37,861 nt of DNA from Tulasnella sp. 424 (lineage: Eukaryota > Basidiomycota > Agaricomycetes > Cantharellales > Tulasnellaceae), in the NCBI GenBank assembly GCA_019633425.1, contig WSUB01000270.1, forward strand, positions 1 to 37,861, in the 5' to 3' direction. The notes beneath the pieces were generated by a model, which saw only the letters and a list, made by a program, of their open reading frames with translations, was not told where the DNA came from and did no database searches. The position numbers were made by a program, and so were the translations under genes. Shown here piece after piece: positions 1-11,499 of the stretch (its first letter is position 1; each line of letters opens with the position of its first letter).

Positions 1-330
1 GATGCGGATTTGGATGTAGACTAGGGTTGAATATGGTAGGGGGTTCAACACGTCGAATCTGGGCCCATAACCTGTCGAAGTTAACACGCACTGCGATCCG
101 TCTTTAGTCAACGAGGAGTTTCTATATTGTATCTACGAGTAATAGACATACCTGCGATCCGTCTTTAGTCAACGAGGAGTTGAGGAAAGAGGAAATCGCG
201 AACAGGGCGAAATATATACTAAAGGGCGAAACAAACACGTACAAAACTTATCACGTCACAACACAATAAGAAAAGGTAGAAAGGTTATGACGAAAGGGGA
301 TAATGACGTATAAGGATAGTTTATAACAGG
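1..330. other. 5' flank with no recognisable exon
   Basis: This AT-rich stretch has stops in all frames and I see no gene in it. The catalytic half of the oxygenase-like protein encoded downstream would be expected here, but no exon for it is visible. The only structure is a 30-bp perfect direct repeat, listed separately. Confidence 0.6.
91..181. repeat. 30-bp perfect direct repeat, two copies
   Basis: Positions 91-120 and 152-181 are identical over 30 bp (both start CTGCGATCCG and end GAGGAGTT) and are separated by 31 bp of AT-rich sequence. Beyond the 30 bp the copies diverge, so this is not part of a longer visible tandem repeat. It lies upstream of the truncated oxygenase-like gene and could be a regulatory duplication or a rearrangement scar. 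Confidence 0.85.
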
Positions 331-417
331 TTCAAGGGCGGAGAAGTTGTTATATCGCATGCCGGTAGATCAACCAAAATCGATCAAAGTCGCGACAGCC
401 TCCACAACACCTGCGCA

Positions 418-3400
418 ATGGCATGGTATAACGGATTGATGCCAACGTTCGAACGCATCACCGCCGGACACCGACTTGTTCTCCATTATCAACTCATCCA
501 TACCACCAACTCTCCCTCCCCCGTTCTTCCTAGTCCATCGAGAGCCATTGATCGCCTCGGCAAGGTTCTAGCATCATGGAAGAAGTCGGTCTCCGACCAA
601 GATGTGCCACGCAAAATAGTCTATTTGCTCGAACACAAGTACTCCGAGGCGAACCTGACAGCGGATGGATTGAAGGGACGCGACGCCTATATTCTCTCCG
701 TGTTGAAGGATGTCGCCCAAACGGAAGGGTTCAAGTTGCTACTGGCCCATCTCGAACTCTTTGCCCAGGGCGAAGCTAGTTGTGGTCCTCGTCAGAAGTG
801 GGGTAGCAGGCAGTATTGTCACTCCGACAACGACAGCGACCGAGAGGAAACCAAAGGAGCCGACCCGTCGCGGCTAAAGTACCAAGATCCTTCAGACGTT
901 GAACACGAATTAGAGCTGTCGAACCTTCGCACGTTGGACGGAACCCCGGTGAAAGACGGAGTCGATCTTCTGGAAATGCTATTTCCGACCGAAATGAAGG
1001 CAGTAGAAAGTATTCCGGGCGATTTGAAAGCCGTGCTTGAACGGGGAAAGCCTGACTCGGTGAATTATGATGAGCCGGAGACCAGCGTAAGCCTACTTTT
1101 ACCCACCAATGTCCGAATGCTCTAATGTCGAACCCCTTTCAGTGGATGGGTGGTACTCTGTGCCGATGTAAGTCCAGCTTGCCTCGCAAGTCTACCCCCG
1201 ACTTACTTCACGTACCATGTTCATAGGGTTCCGACGAAGCGTTCTGATTATATGCCCAACGGAACACTATTCCCCATTCATCCATGGCATCGTCTCCTCA
1301 AAAGACGCACTGGATACTTTACGGTCCAGCTCGTCGACAAGTCCAACAGAACAGGGGACGAGCCTGGTGGACCGCGTGCTTTCCGCGCCTGGCGAATACT
1401 CGAAGGAGGAATTAGAAGACACATTGCGAGTTGTAACTGCTTGCGCCTGTCGGTGGGGTGACTTTGAACTCTGGCGCAAAGCTATGGACGCATGTCAAGG
1501 CTGGAAGGGGATTTACAGAGTTCAGTCAAGCGGCCTTCTGTCAGCGCTTTTGAGTTTGCCTTTCAATAGCGTCTCGCAAAGGTAAAACAATCTCAGAGTA
1601 CCTCCGTACTGTTATCACTAACCTTCTGGCTATCCGTAGCGTTCTACGTGTCATTACAAACGACAGAACCAGGTCAAAACGACTATCTTTCGCCTATGCC
1701 GCCTGCCAGGAACTCAAACCAGTAGGATTATCCGCCACTTGGATTCTCGAAGCTTTAAAGGCAGACATCAAAAATATTGGCTCCCTTAAACCCAGCGAAT
1801 TAGACCTCCTGGTAATGACCACCCTTTCCGCTGGAGGAATGCCGGGGTTTGAAAAGCAGTACGTTGCCCGTCCGTTTAAGAGCCGTCGAAACCCTCGGCT
1901 AACATAAACTTTCGTTCCTTAGTATTCTCACGGAGCTTAAAGCGAGCTCCAATCCCCGATGCAGCGTTACTATCGCTTATCGTCTTCAACAAGAACTCAG
2001 CAGCGCGGACAAGTCCGAGGAGTTTTCAAAGGAAGAACGTTCCCGTGCTAAGCGTGCGATCAACGACCTTCTGTCTAGTGCCGCCAGCGACTGGGAGCCC
2101 TATTGGAACGAATTTGAGCAGCCAAACCCGCTGTTCTTGTTGGGTCGTGCGGCAGTGCGGCAACCAAGCGCAGACGTGCCAGTCCAACTCATCAAGGCCG
2201 CTGTGGAAAGCAAAAACGTTGGTCTCATCAAGACCTTGACGCTAAAGTTGACGGACGTTCCAGAGCGCGGAGACCAAGTCGAGGTATCTCCTAAGGATGC
2301 CGTACGGCTAGTCGCGTTCCCTACCCTGAAGGAGATCGTGAAGTATCTCCAGGACAACCCACCGGAGGAATCGCTTTCGAACGTGGTTCGGCAGCTGAAG
2401 AGGGGGCTATCTCAAGTAGCTTTAGAGCATCGAGACTCGCACCGTCACGATTTACCGATAATCTTCCAAGCCGTGGGGGAACAGTTGGACGCCGATTATC
2501 TACAAAATGAGTAGGCAAACTAACCATCACATTTTGAAAAATCGCATGCTAATACCACACCGGCGTAGCCTTGTACCTCAGTTTTGCAAGCTACATCACG
2601 ACTTGTCTGCATACGAAGCCTTCTGCCGACAACTCGGTGTCTGGAAGAACGAATCTAGCGATCCTGAACTGCGGGAAACGATCGATAACAGCATCAAACA
2701 CCTCCTCAAGACAGCAGCCAATAATAGCAAAAGTCAATATACTCACGCTCCGCTCCTCGTTGAGAGGATTCTCAAACTCTGTGCGCAAGTCGGAGTCGTC
2801 GATTTCTGCAGCTACATCTTCTCTCGACTCGCGGAACAAGCTGCAACGGTCATCACTCAACATCCAGATAACTATGTCATAGCGTCTTTGGGGACCTTTG
2901 GACAATGGTTATTGGAGTAAGGGCATGGGCCTCAATACGCCTCATTCCCTGAACTCGCCAGGGGCGTTGTGTCAGCCTGGCGGAAGAAAACTTTAGGTCC
3001 CATGCCCGCAGGAATCACCCCTCTCCTCAGCGCTATCAATGCGATCACTTGCGCTTGTCAACACTGCGGCCAAGTCAAATCCTATCTGTGGGTACTCAAT
3101 CCCTACGAAAAGCGGTTAAATCAGATAGGACGGGTGAATATAGATCACGTCTCCGAAACGACACTCCCACACTGCGGTACCGTAGTGCGCTGGAGACCGA
3201 TTGAATCGAAGCCCGAACCGAGCCTGTGGGTGAGTAGCTTTTTGTTTTGGAAGTCCAGACCTAAAGTCCTGTTCTAACTGGTATTTTTCGATTAGATGAG
3301 AAAATCGGATGAGACCATCCAAAGTCTTGTCTGGCTTGGGAAGAAGCGTTCGGGGTTGGAAGCTTTACAGGGGATTTCCGAAGACGAAGTTACACTCAAG

Positions 3401-3595
3401 CAAGTCCTGGGCGAAGACGAGTATCAACATATTTTAGTCGCTCTCCACATCGATTACATCAATGCGCCACTGCCCGCAGCCCCGGTTCAGCAAGCGGAAT
3501 CGTCGCTATCAGCCGCCTCTGCTTCCACTAGGAGGTCCTCCGCTTCCGCCGGCAACGAGCGCCCGGCCAAACGCCGAAAAATCACCACAGCTTAA
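418..3595 (+). CDS. 2OG-Fe(II) oxygenase-family relic, N-terminally truncated
   Basis: Exons 418-1086, 1143-1167, 1227-1581, 1640-1858, 1923-2510, 2569-2916, 2962-3229 and 3296-3595 give a 923-residue protein. The reading frame is open upstream to 328, after a possible CAG acceptor at 328-330, and encodes FKGGEVVISHAGR before the ATG. This FKGG...GHRLVLHYQL stretch matches the last strands of the double-stranded beta-helix in the long fungal 2OG-Fe(II) oxygenase family. That family also has an acidic Asp/Glu-rich linker (about residues 135-165) and a C-terminal CxxC region (CACQHCGQV) followed by a hydrophobic LVWLGKK segment, and both are present. The upstream HxD strand is missing, and the position of the distal iron-binding His is Pro (GLMPTFERI). 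The C-terminus holds a basic KRRK stretch, a possible nuclear signal. It is predicted to be catalytically dead; the long C-terminal part may have a separate role. The start is uncertain: it is either this ATG or a lost upstream exon. Confidence 0.75.
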
Positions 3596-4822
3596 TCTCT
3601 TTGCAGAGACTCATGTATATAACTTATATTGTATATATTTCAGCGTATTCATATACAATGGGCTGCTTCGCTGGAGGCTGTCGGTCCGAGTCCCGGTTGA
3701 ACTTTGGTACGAATTGGTTCCGGAAATCCGAGAGGCGTCGAGGGACTGAATAGCCAGGACAGTCTATTCAGCCTGTTATTCCAAAGGAGGAAGCAGCACT
3801 CAGTTTGAAGTCATCACTTGATGATAGCTGGAACTCCGAGACTCTGAGTCGAGCTGGTCGCGAAGCTGAAAGACGGCGTTTGGGTCTCGTGACGTAGCAA
3901 AGTTCTCGCGTCGAATATTTGTTTCCTTGCAAACTCGGGCTCGCCTGCCACGCGATCATCCGGGTAAAAGCCACCATCAACCCGTCACTCGGAAGCGTCT
4001 CCTTGGCGCAATAAAGTCCGTTGGCCGCTTTCGCAAATGTTTCGGAGCTTGAACCCTGGGCCTCGTGGAGGTCTCGGATAGCTCTCGGTCGTCTCGAAAC
4101 CCGAACCTGAAGCCGTAGCTATGGAAGCTCCGAAGTGTCAACGTCATTTGCTGGAGTCTATTCAGCTTATTTTATTCCGAGGATCTCGAGCGCCGGTCGC
4201 GAGCGCCGCGCCGAGGGACCATGTTCCCGAGAGCCCCGGGTACCACATCGTAGGTTCAATTCTTCTTCTTCGGGTCGGATAATCGATTAACTTACGAAAT
4301 ACTCCTCAAGCAACTCCGAGGTTTCAATCGTCAGTGGGGTTCCTGTCTCAATATCCGGCCCATCGCCGGCGCCAACCTCGGACCCGCAATAGGATTGCCG
4401 TTGCAACAGGCCCGGCCCAGGAGAGCTCGGACAAAGGGAAGCTGAAACGGCATATTTCTGAACATTGAAATTTCAGGTTCAAGCAATCAGCGGCTGTGCG
4501 AGTCCAAGACCTGCCATGGTTACCGTCGTACTGCTGGACGGTCTCAGGTCGTGCGACTTCTCGGCAATACCTCGTACCTCAGGTCCACGTTCTATTTCAA
4601 AGACCCTGAGCTCATTGACGATATCGCCACCGTCGGACCCGGTTTATAATGCGACAGGCGATGGACAATAGTGACAGCAAATTCCTCTCTCCCTCTCGTC
4701 AGACGCATTTCACTCGCCAACACTTCAGCATCGTTTGACGACCCCCTTCACGCTCGTTGGCCACATTATTTTCCCTTGGGAATCCGCGTTTTCCACGCAT
4801 TTCAAACGCTCGTTTAACTATT
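3596..4822. other. Intergenic region, no supported gene
   Basis: About 1.2 kb between the oxygenase relic and the next gene. Short open frames exist but show no splice-supported extension, no family resemblance and no paralogue elsewhere in the window. I see no tRNA or repeat in it. It should hold the 3' UTR of the first gene (AT-rich 3600-3660) and the promoter of the second. Confidence 0.5.
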
Positions 4823-5739
4823 ATGAACCAGTTCCCGCAGTAAGTTTGCCAACACGCGACGAAGAAACACCGCCTGACGGCATTTATGACTTCGATAGAA
4901 CCACCGTCCCGACTGCTGCAGCTGCCCCTGCCGTTAGCCCGCCGCCGTACGGCACATCGCCGATCACTATCTCCTGCCATGGCCGAATCCGGGTGGATTC
5001 CGACGCCCCCGGAGGATACGGCTACATCTCCCGATTCGTCAACGACAATGGACATCATGTCATAACAGAATCTCCTCTTGAAGCGCTCAAGATCCAAATC
5101 CTTCCTTCTCGCGGGCCACAGAATGCCTTAGCAGTCGTAGGTTGCTTTACACCCATATCGCTTTTCTCCCGTTCTCACAAGGAGTGCTCCTCCAGAATTC
5201 CTCAACATCCTACGCATGGCTTGGTATCAAATACAATGTCGTCAAAGGTCCAAGGTACGAGTCCGCCGAACTTATCACAGGCTCCTCGCTAATCGCATGG
5301 TCACGTGAAGGCTCGCAGCCATGGTCACAACCGAAGGACGAAACGCGACAGGTGCCGCCCGTTCGTCTTCGATGCGTTACACTGGAGAAAGCCGTTCAGC
5401 CGTTTGGAACATTTTCCTCGACGGTTCTGTCACAGTGACCGTGCCGATATCGGATAATTCCAGTAAGTTGCCGTTTAGCGCGGTATCTTGAAGCCCGTTG
5501 ACCTGATTTGTGTCTTTCCCCATTCGAATCAGCTACCTTCACCTGTTGGGAACCAGCTATCCGACTCTCCGACGGACTTATCCATTTTTTTAAAGATACG
5601 GACTCGATGGCAACTCTTCGTAGCCAAGGCCAAGATTGGACGCGAGCGGTAAGCAATGATGCTAGAGAGAAGCGGGAGGTGCCCTAACGAACATTTCCCC
5701 CTATTGTTTCAACAGCGCTTACGCTTCGAAGCAATTTAA
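4823..5739 (+). CDS. Small beta-rich basidiomycete family protein, short form
   Basis: Exons 4823-4839, 4899-5136, 5196-5304, 5352-5462, 5533-5648 and 5716-5739 give 204 residues. After a Pro/Ala-rich lead come GRIRVDSDAPGGYGYISRF...GHHVITES, then AVWNIFLDGSVTVTVPISD, then the end TRARLRFEAI. These align with the C-terminal domain of the neighbour at 6163-7645 (GKIRVV, GEYVSVRLDGRGHFHIT, IWNVLMDGTVIPVW, CKARFVFEAE). Two intron positions are shared as well, including the last one before the final eight codons. I recognise the pattern from unnamed basidiomycete proteins but know no function. The protein has no signal peptide or membrane segment. Unlike its neighbour it has no gag-like N-terminus. 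The 17-nt first exon and the 5305-5351 intron are the least certain parts. Confidence 0.65.
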
Positions 5740-6162
5740 ACTGTATCTTCAACCTCAAAAACTGTCTTATCAATGACTCTTCCCTCTCTGCCCTGTAACT
5801 CCCGCGCCGACTTCCTCACCAAACTTATTGCCTTCAATTCTGGAAGAAACCCAAATCCTGGCTCCTCTGCGAGGTGCTGGTACTCATTATTTTCTTACTT
5901 TGTACGGACACTTCTTTGTATATATCTTGGGCTATCGGTTGTAACGAAACCACTTTCGTTCATTACGTCAATACGACGCGTCTTTCTTTCATCAAACGCG
6001 TAAAAGGCTGAACACCTTTCAAACACGCCCCACAAGATGCCATAAAGGCATCAAAATCTTCGCGCAGGATGCCGTTTCAGAACACTTTTCTCTTGAACCA
6101 CCTCTCCCACCTTTCTCCTTTCACCAGCAAATCGTTACCCTGTCTCCCCTCCCGACACAATC
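5740..6162. other. 3' UTR and promoter region between two paralogues
   Basis: This gap holds the probable 3' UTR of the short paralogue and, towards 6120-6162, a pyrimidine-rich stretch just before the ATG, typical of fungal transcription starts. No coding exon is supported. Confidence 0.5.
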
Positions 6163-7645
6163 ATGTCCGACACCGCGGAAGTTATTCCAAAAGAGCTCGA
6201 GATGTCGATGCTAAACGAGCCACCAGCCTTCACAGGTAGTGATGGTGCGGAAGCTGAAGTCTTTATTCAGTGTATCCGAAAACGGGCGTTCGACCAAGTA
6301 CGTCATAAAATTTCTGGCCCGACTGCTTCTGGGACCCTCACACTGAGCGCCGCTCACTCGTTAAGGGCAAGCAAGACGACAATAGATGGATCGCCCAGTA
6401 CGCCGCAACGTGTTTCATTAAAGAGGCCCTCAGATGGTTCGAAGACCTTGACGAGGAGATGCAGAACGATTGGAGGTTATTGCGAAAAGCCATGCTGGCG
6501 AAGTGGCCTGCCCCCGGCGGTCGGAAGAGTACGTCTTCAAGTGCAAGGCACAAGAGTCCTAGTCCATGTCCAAGGTACGTACAACTACCCTTGTATGGGA
6601 AACAACCAAGTCTTTTTGACGGCGAGTATGTGTCGTAGCCCGAGGTCCTCGTTAGGCGGTATGAGGTAAAGTCGCCGTCACCTCCGCCGCTAATTGACGT
6701 CCTCCGCACTAACCTGAGCGCTCTCACCTCAGTCCAAAAAGTCGAACCCCAGTTCTTCCAACACCGTCTCTCATCTCCTCCGCTCTGGGTATCTCATCTG
6801 CAGCGTCTCCAAATCCAAATTCGACCACGACCAAGACGGGCAAGATCCGCGTCGTCCCTGAGGAGGGGAGTGCTCTAGGCCCCGAAGGAGAATACGTTTC
6901 AGTTCGCTTGGATGGAAGAGGACATTTTCATATCACAAGGTCGGTGGATAATGCGCTAAGGGTCCAGTTTACGCCTGTCGGTGGTGATGCGCAGGTTTTG
7001 AAGCTAATGGTGAGCAGCCGCGGGCGTTCGGGAAGCATTTTGCCCACGCCCACTGACCGCCACTTTGACTTAGAACTGCGCGTCGGTCCACGAATCTCTC
7101 GGCATGCAATGGGGAGGCGCCGATGCGATTCGGCTTTTGACTGCGCCAGAGCCCCATGAGTGCGTCCACTTGAATCCACCGGTGGAAATAAACCACTCCG
7201 ACCGACTCCTCACGCCCCATTTGTCAATAGTTTGAGCGCCTACCTCGTGGCCACCAGCGGATGGAATCCGACATCAGTCTCCACCTCATCCCCATGGTGC
7301 AAAGGTCCGGCCCAATATAAGATTTGGAACGTCCTCATGGACGGCACGGTGATTCCCGTTTGGAAGGAGAAAAGTATGTTGCTCACGAGATGTGGATACT
7401 CGGAACCCGCGGAAGACTAACCCGGAATCTGTGCTCCGACAACTACTCAGAGAGTTATGCACTTTGTGCTGCTGTTCGGACGTCAGATAAGCTCCTGGCG
7501 GTTGTTTCCGACTGGGACGCGTTTTCGGCAAGTCATGGGTCGGACTGGTGCAAGGCGGTAAGTGGCCTGTTCACACACTGACGGCAATGATTCTCGATCG
7601 AACCCTGACCTTTCTTCAAAGCGGTTTGTTTTCGAGGCAGAGTAA
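6163..7645 (+). CDS. Gag-like N-terminal domain fused to beta-rich family domain
   Basis: Exons 6163-6297, 6366-6574, 6639-6665, 6733-7009, 7074-7159, 7231-7373, 7451-7557 and 7622-7645 give 335 residues. Residues about 20-110 (PPAFTGSDGAEAEVFIQ, then DDNRWIAQYAATCF and LRWFEDLDEEMQNDW) have the pattern of LTR-retrotransposon gag N-terminal regions, which recur in basidiomycetes as a domesticated module. A Ser/Pro-rich linker follows (about 110-165). The C-terminal domain (GKIRVVPEEG, EYVSVRLDGRGHFHIT, IWNVLMDGTV, SDKLLAVVSDWD) is paralogous to the gene at 4823-5739. No zinc knuckle, protease or reverse transcriptase is visible, so this is a host gene rather than an element. Function is unknown. 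Confidence 0.75.
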
Positions 7646-8446
7646 AATTGCGGCAGTGAGGCTTGGTGGATCTGGCCACTCTAGCAATCTTCGAGGAGGA
7701 TTTCAAATTCGAAGGAAGGTCGGCGGAAACGTGAACTGCGCCGATAGCCGCCTGTACCCTGTACCAAATTAGATGTAGCGGCATATGCAGCATAGCAGAG
7801 TGAACTTGCCCCTAAGTGGACTAGTGAGAGAATGGAGTGGCAAATAATCCACAGTCGTACACCGTGACATCAAGTGTTCTGGTGTCTGGTGGGTGGGTAC
7901 GGCGGATATCCGGATTTATAGACATCGCATCTCATGACATCGACCAGCTGGGGAAAACCTGACTTTGTAATTTAAGTCTCAAGCATTACAATTACTAGTT
8001 ACGAGATTCCTAAATTTTACCTCTCGAGGGTTATCAGGGATCGACGCCATCTCAGGGTTTCGCTCACGCGAAATCGGGCCTTCAGCGAATAAGTCGGCGG
8101 TAGGAGATCAAGCCTTCTCCGATCTCCTTATCCCATCCTTATCGCATCCACAAAGGAAAACAGGGGTTATGTGGACTCCCACACCGGCTCGCTTACAAGG
8201 AACCGCATACATGCAACGTTCCTTTCTTTCGAGTCTCACCTTCCTTTTCGAAGGCCTCCCCCTGAAGCGGATGCACCAACTCCTCCGAGCGGCAAAGCTC
8301 TCTAAATCCGACTTTTGGCTCGACCTCGAGAACCTTCGCTGGGGCGTACACCTCTGCCACGGCATAAAATGACGCACCATCTCAACGAGCGGATGACATT
8401 CCTGCCCCCCCTCCCCAAAGTCCCCCCACCTACGCCTCTCTCCATT
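7646..8446. other. Intergenic region, no supported gene
   Basis: Contains the 3' flank of the gag-like fusion gene and the promoter of the methyltransferase. Overlapping short frames on both strands around 8108-8400 have no splice support or family resemblance. The last 60 bp before the methyltransferase ATG are rich in C and T. Confidence 0.5.
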
Positions 8447-9672
8447 ATGAGCAAATCCAAGGCTTCTCGACCCTCTGAAGAAGAGGCTGCCAATAGAATC
8501 CAGGTATGACTCGACTACTCAATGGTCATCGACCCCCCCTCACCCGTACACCCTACCTTCAGCACACTGCAGCTCCTCATAACTTTCTCACGGAAGCCAT
8601 GAACGGAGAACTTACGGTTGCCGCCGATCTCGTCGATTCGGTCATTGCTGCCGCTGAGAATCCCACCATTCTCGATGCCGGCTGTGGATCCGGGGATTGG
8701 TACGATTGGATTCTGAACCACGATTGCTGGTGATAATGTCAAGTGAACTAAGTCTCACTAATTCCCAGGGCAATGGCTATGGCTCAAAAGTACCCACGAG
8801 CTACCGTTACCGGTGTTGACGTGAAACCGATTGATCTAAAAGATTCCGGGAGGTCTATACCCAACAACTGCTTGTGAGATATCGTTATTCCTTATGGGTG
8901 CAACCTCTCACATTCATCGTAGCTTCCAGATTCTTGATTTGGAGACGGACCTTAGTGGGCTCCAGAACTCATTCGACGTGATCCATGTTCGTTCCGTTGC
9001 ATCGCAGGTAAACTAACCACTTCGTGCATCTAGAACGCCTTGCGCTAAGAGAACTCTCGCACCCCTAGATCGTGGACTTTGAGCGCGCTGTTGATCAGTT
9101 GTTTAAAGCTTTGAAACCAAACGGAGTTCTTGTTCTGGTCGCCGGAGATCAAAGTTTCTACGCAGCGGACCGATCGCCTCTACCCCAGGACCAATCCGTT
9201 ATGCAAAGAGCTATGCGAGTGCTCCACGAGGCCACACTGTAAGCGGGACTTTCTCCGCTACCTATGCTCCGCATGAGTTAATCCACTTGCGCAGGAACCA
9301 AGGATTCTCCATCGAATCGTATCTCCACTGGCACGACTGGCTCAGTACCCGGTCTGATGTAGAGAAAGTAGTTTCGCAAGATGTCTGGGTTCCAGTCGAG
9401 CTTGGCGTTGAAGGTAAGGAGCACGTTCTTTAGTCTCCTCGAAGTCCTACAAACCTTTGACTGGGGTATGTACGTCAGGTGCCGCAAGCGAGATGTGTCG
9501 TCGATTCCTCCTGGACTACACAGGGTTCATGCCCAAAGGCTACCCTGAAGTCCCAGAGTTCCAAGGAGAAAACTCCCTATGTTCTCAAGCTGCACAAGAG
9601 ATTCGGGAGGCAAAGTTGGCTGGGGTTTCGATGCGATGGAGATTCGTGGTTGGGCATAAAACCCCAGCGTGA
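8447..9672 (+). CDS. Class I SAM-dependent methyltransferase
   Basis: Exons 8447-8503, 8563-8729, 8769-8873, 8923-9007, 9069-9238, 9295-9413 and 9479-9672 give 298 residues. Motif I is LDAGCGSGDW (about residues 53-62), followed by the acidic end of beta-2 in VTGVDVKP, the motif-IV-like FDVIHVRSVASQI, and LKPNGVLVLVAGD as the post-beta-4 element. These are the hallmarks of the Rossmann-fold methyltransferases common in fungi, several of which act in secondary metabolism. The substrate cannot be read from the sequence. The short polar N-terminus and direct QH entry into the domain match small fungal members. It converges on the F-box gene at 9913 with 240 bp between stops. No biosynthetic cluster is evident nearby. 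Confidence 0.85.
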
Positions 9673-9912
9673 CGAAATGTCATGGCACGTGTTCGGGTTC
9701 GAGAGCATTTTGGGCTCGTTGTATGGTTATCACGATACACATGTATATACTATAGGGAGGCAAGTTTTGTTATAAACATAATCGAATTGGAACTTAAAGT
9801 TTAAATCGTGCTTTTCCCGCCCCAAAGGGCATCGAGAGCCGCTACATCCCCCAAAGCCTTGACAGACCAGAATCGTATCAGTCCCTATGCTAGAACGGAA
9901 GATGACTCAGTC

Positions 9913-11454
9913 TTACAGATTTTCGTAATCCATGAACTTGGAGTCGTCATTCCGAGAGACTTTCTCAATCATCGGGAGTTCTTCCAAGTCCCATTGGAAA
10001 CTGGTGCCTGTTCTCACTCCTCTCCCCAGAAATAGTATACGCAGTTGGAATCGGTATCCACCAGCTTGGCTGAATCGCTTCTGTAAGATTGCTTTGACTT
10101 CATCACCGTCCCAGCCGTCTCCAGCGATAATCAAATGCCGAAGATTGGGGAGGAAGGAAGGCCGGGTTAGAGAGTGAAGAGTCCTTTCCGCACCAAAGTC
10201 TCGAAGAGTTCGATATGCACCCAACCACAAGTCCACCACATTGCAATACAAGGAGACTTCGTTCACGATGGACAGTCCTTCCGCTCCCCAGTCCCGTCCA
10301 ATGATAAGCCTGACGTCAGGCCTCTCCGATTCACCTTCTCCAAGCAGCTGACGCAGAAAGCTGATCATAGTGCCTGTAGAGGCTTTCGCGAGGTAGATAT
10401 CGAGCCAGACGAGATCTTCGTCCTCCTTTGCGTGGCTGCATCGAAGTTGAAAGTCGTCCCACGTCGATTTGTCTATCACTGCTTTGGGATGTTTGAACAT
10501 CGTACGTCGGAAGAAGGGGAAAAATGGGGCGAGAGTGGTGAGGAGAAAGTCGTCGAGGTCGTCGTTAGGTTCCGTTGTCACGAGATTGAATCCAAATGTC
10601 TGGCAATTTGGCGCTTTGAATCCATTGATGACCTCCCGGATCCCCTGGAGCTCCCTCACGGTAAAACAAATGTCCTCCAACCGGATCATGTTCGCCGCCT
10701 TTGATGGATCGGGCTGCATATCGACGGTGATCTCCGTTTCATCGAGGATGAGGGTCGCAAGATCAGGGCAGTCATTAAGAATGGCGATAATGTTGCTAAC
10801 TCCAATTTCCTTGCAAAATTGAAGATGGAGGGATTTGAGACCGCGTAGAATAGGGGAGTCCCAAGGTAGGCGCATCATCGTCACTTTCACTTCCTCCAGT
10901 CGATCCGCTGCCCCGCTGAAGATGTCGAATGGTTGGTAATTTGCTTGAGTTGAAGTTCCAGTACCGGAAGGTCCAGAAAAGTGAAGGCGACGTAATCTTG
11001 GTGCTGGGGCGGAGAGATACTGACGGCCTTCTTCTGTTTGTGGCATAACTATAATTGCCGTCTCCCATCTCTGGATGTGTGACGCAATTCGGCGCAAAAT
11101 CGGGGTGAACTCTTCATCGGCCAGCATGTGGCAGTGAACGTGCAGGGGATATGTGTTACCCAGCCTCGTAAACACCAAGACTAAATACTCCGGGCCACAT
11201 TCTGTCGTCACGACGGTCCAAAACAAAGGTGCGGTGCTGATCATGGTAGCCCAGTGTGTGCACACACGAAGCAGACGACGAAGGCGTCGGATATAGTGGA
11301 GCCCGACTTCCGGAAGGGGTAGCGCCAGTTGGAAAATATAAACGAGGAGCTCGACTGGTAGCCGGTGAATGGTCGCATGGCGATTTCGCTGAGTTTTAAC
11401 AATCAGCAATTCGAGGTTCATCGCATCGAAAAAGTCTTTTTGCAAGGTCCACAT
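9913..11454 (-). CDS. F-box/LRR-like protein, paralogue 1
   Basis: A single long exon in which IHRLPVELLVYIFQLALPLPE opens an F-box that ends around CTHWATMISTAPLFW. It is followed by about 400 residues of irregular leucine-rich segments (LRGLKSLHLQFCKEIGVSNI, LPNLRHLIIAGDGW), the usual layout of agaricomycete F-box proteins that act as SCF ubiquitin-ligase adaptors. The frame is open to 11499 without another ATG. An acceptor-like ...CACTAG ending at 11481 suggests a short 5' exon, but the obvious upstream ATG does not fit in phase, so I start at the first in-frame ATG. It is clearly paralogous to the protein at 12666-14460 (LPVELLVYIFQLALPLPE versus LPIELFVHILQLSLPLPE). Confidence 0.8.
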   Translation of the reverse strand: MWTLQKDFFDAMNLELLIVKTQRNRHATIHRLPVELLVYIFQLALPLPEVGLHYIRRLRRLLRVCTHWATMISTAPLFWTVVTTECGPEYLVLVFTRLGNTYPLHVHCHMLADEEFTPILRRIASHIQRWETAIIVMPQTEEGRQYLSAPAPRLRRLHFSGPSGTGTSTQANYQPFDIFSGAADRLEEVKVTMMRLPWDSPILRGLKSLHLQFCKEIGVSNIIAILNDCPDLATLILDETEITVDMQPDPSKAANMIRLEDICFTVRELQGIREVINGFKAPNCQTFGFNLVTTEPNDDLDDFLLTTLAPFFPFFRRTMFKHPKAVIDKSTWDDFQLRCSHAKEDEDLVWLDIYLAKASTGTMISFLRQLLGEGESERPDVRLIIGRDWGAEGLSIVNEVSLYCNVVDLWLGAYRTLRDFGAERTLHSLTRPSFLPNLRHLIIAGDGWDGDEVKAILQKRFSQAGGYRFQLRILFLGRGVRTGTSFQWDLEELPMIEKVSRNDDSKFMDYENL

Positions 11455-11499
11455 GTTTTGAAGGTAGCTGTCAATCAATTCTAGTGAGACTGTCAGCAA

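Noticed and set aside
3655..3720. Possible tRNA because of a GGTCCGAGTCC B-box-like string
   Set aside because: No A box or cloverleaf stems at the right spacing.
8108..8380. Overlapping frames upstream of the methyltransferase
   Set aside because: They oppose each other across the likely promoter/5' UTR and have no paralogue or splice support.
10174..10704. Open frame of 176 codons on the plus strand
   Set aside because: It lies inside the F-box gene on the opposite strand, which has a clear domain and a much longer frame.
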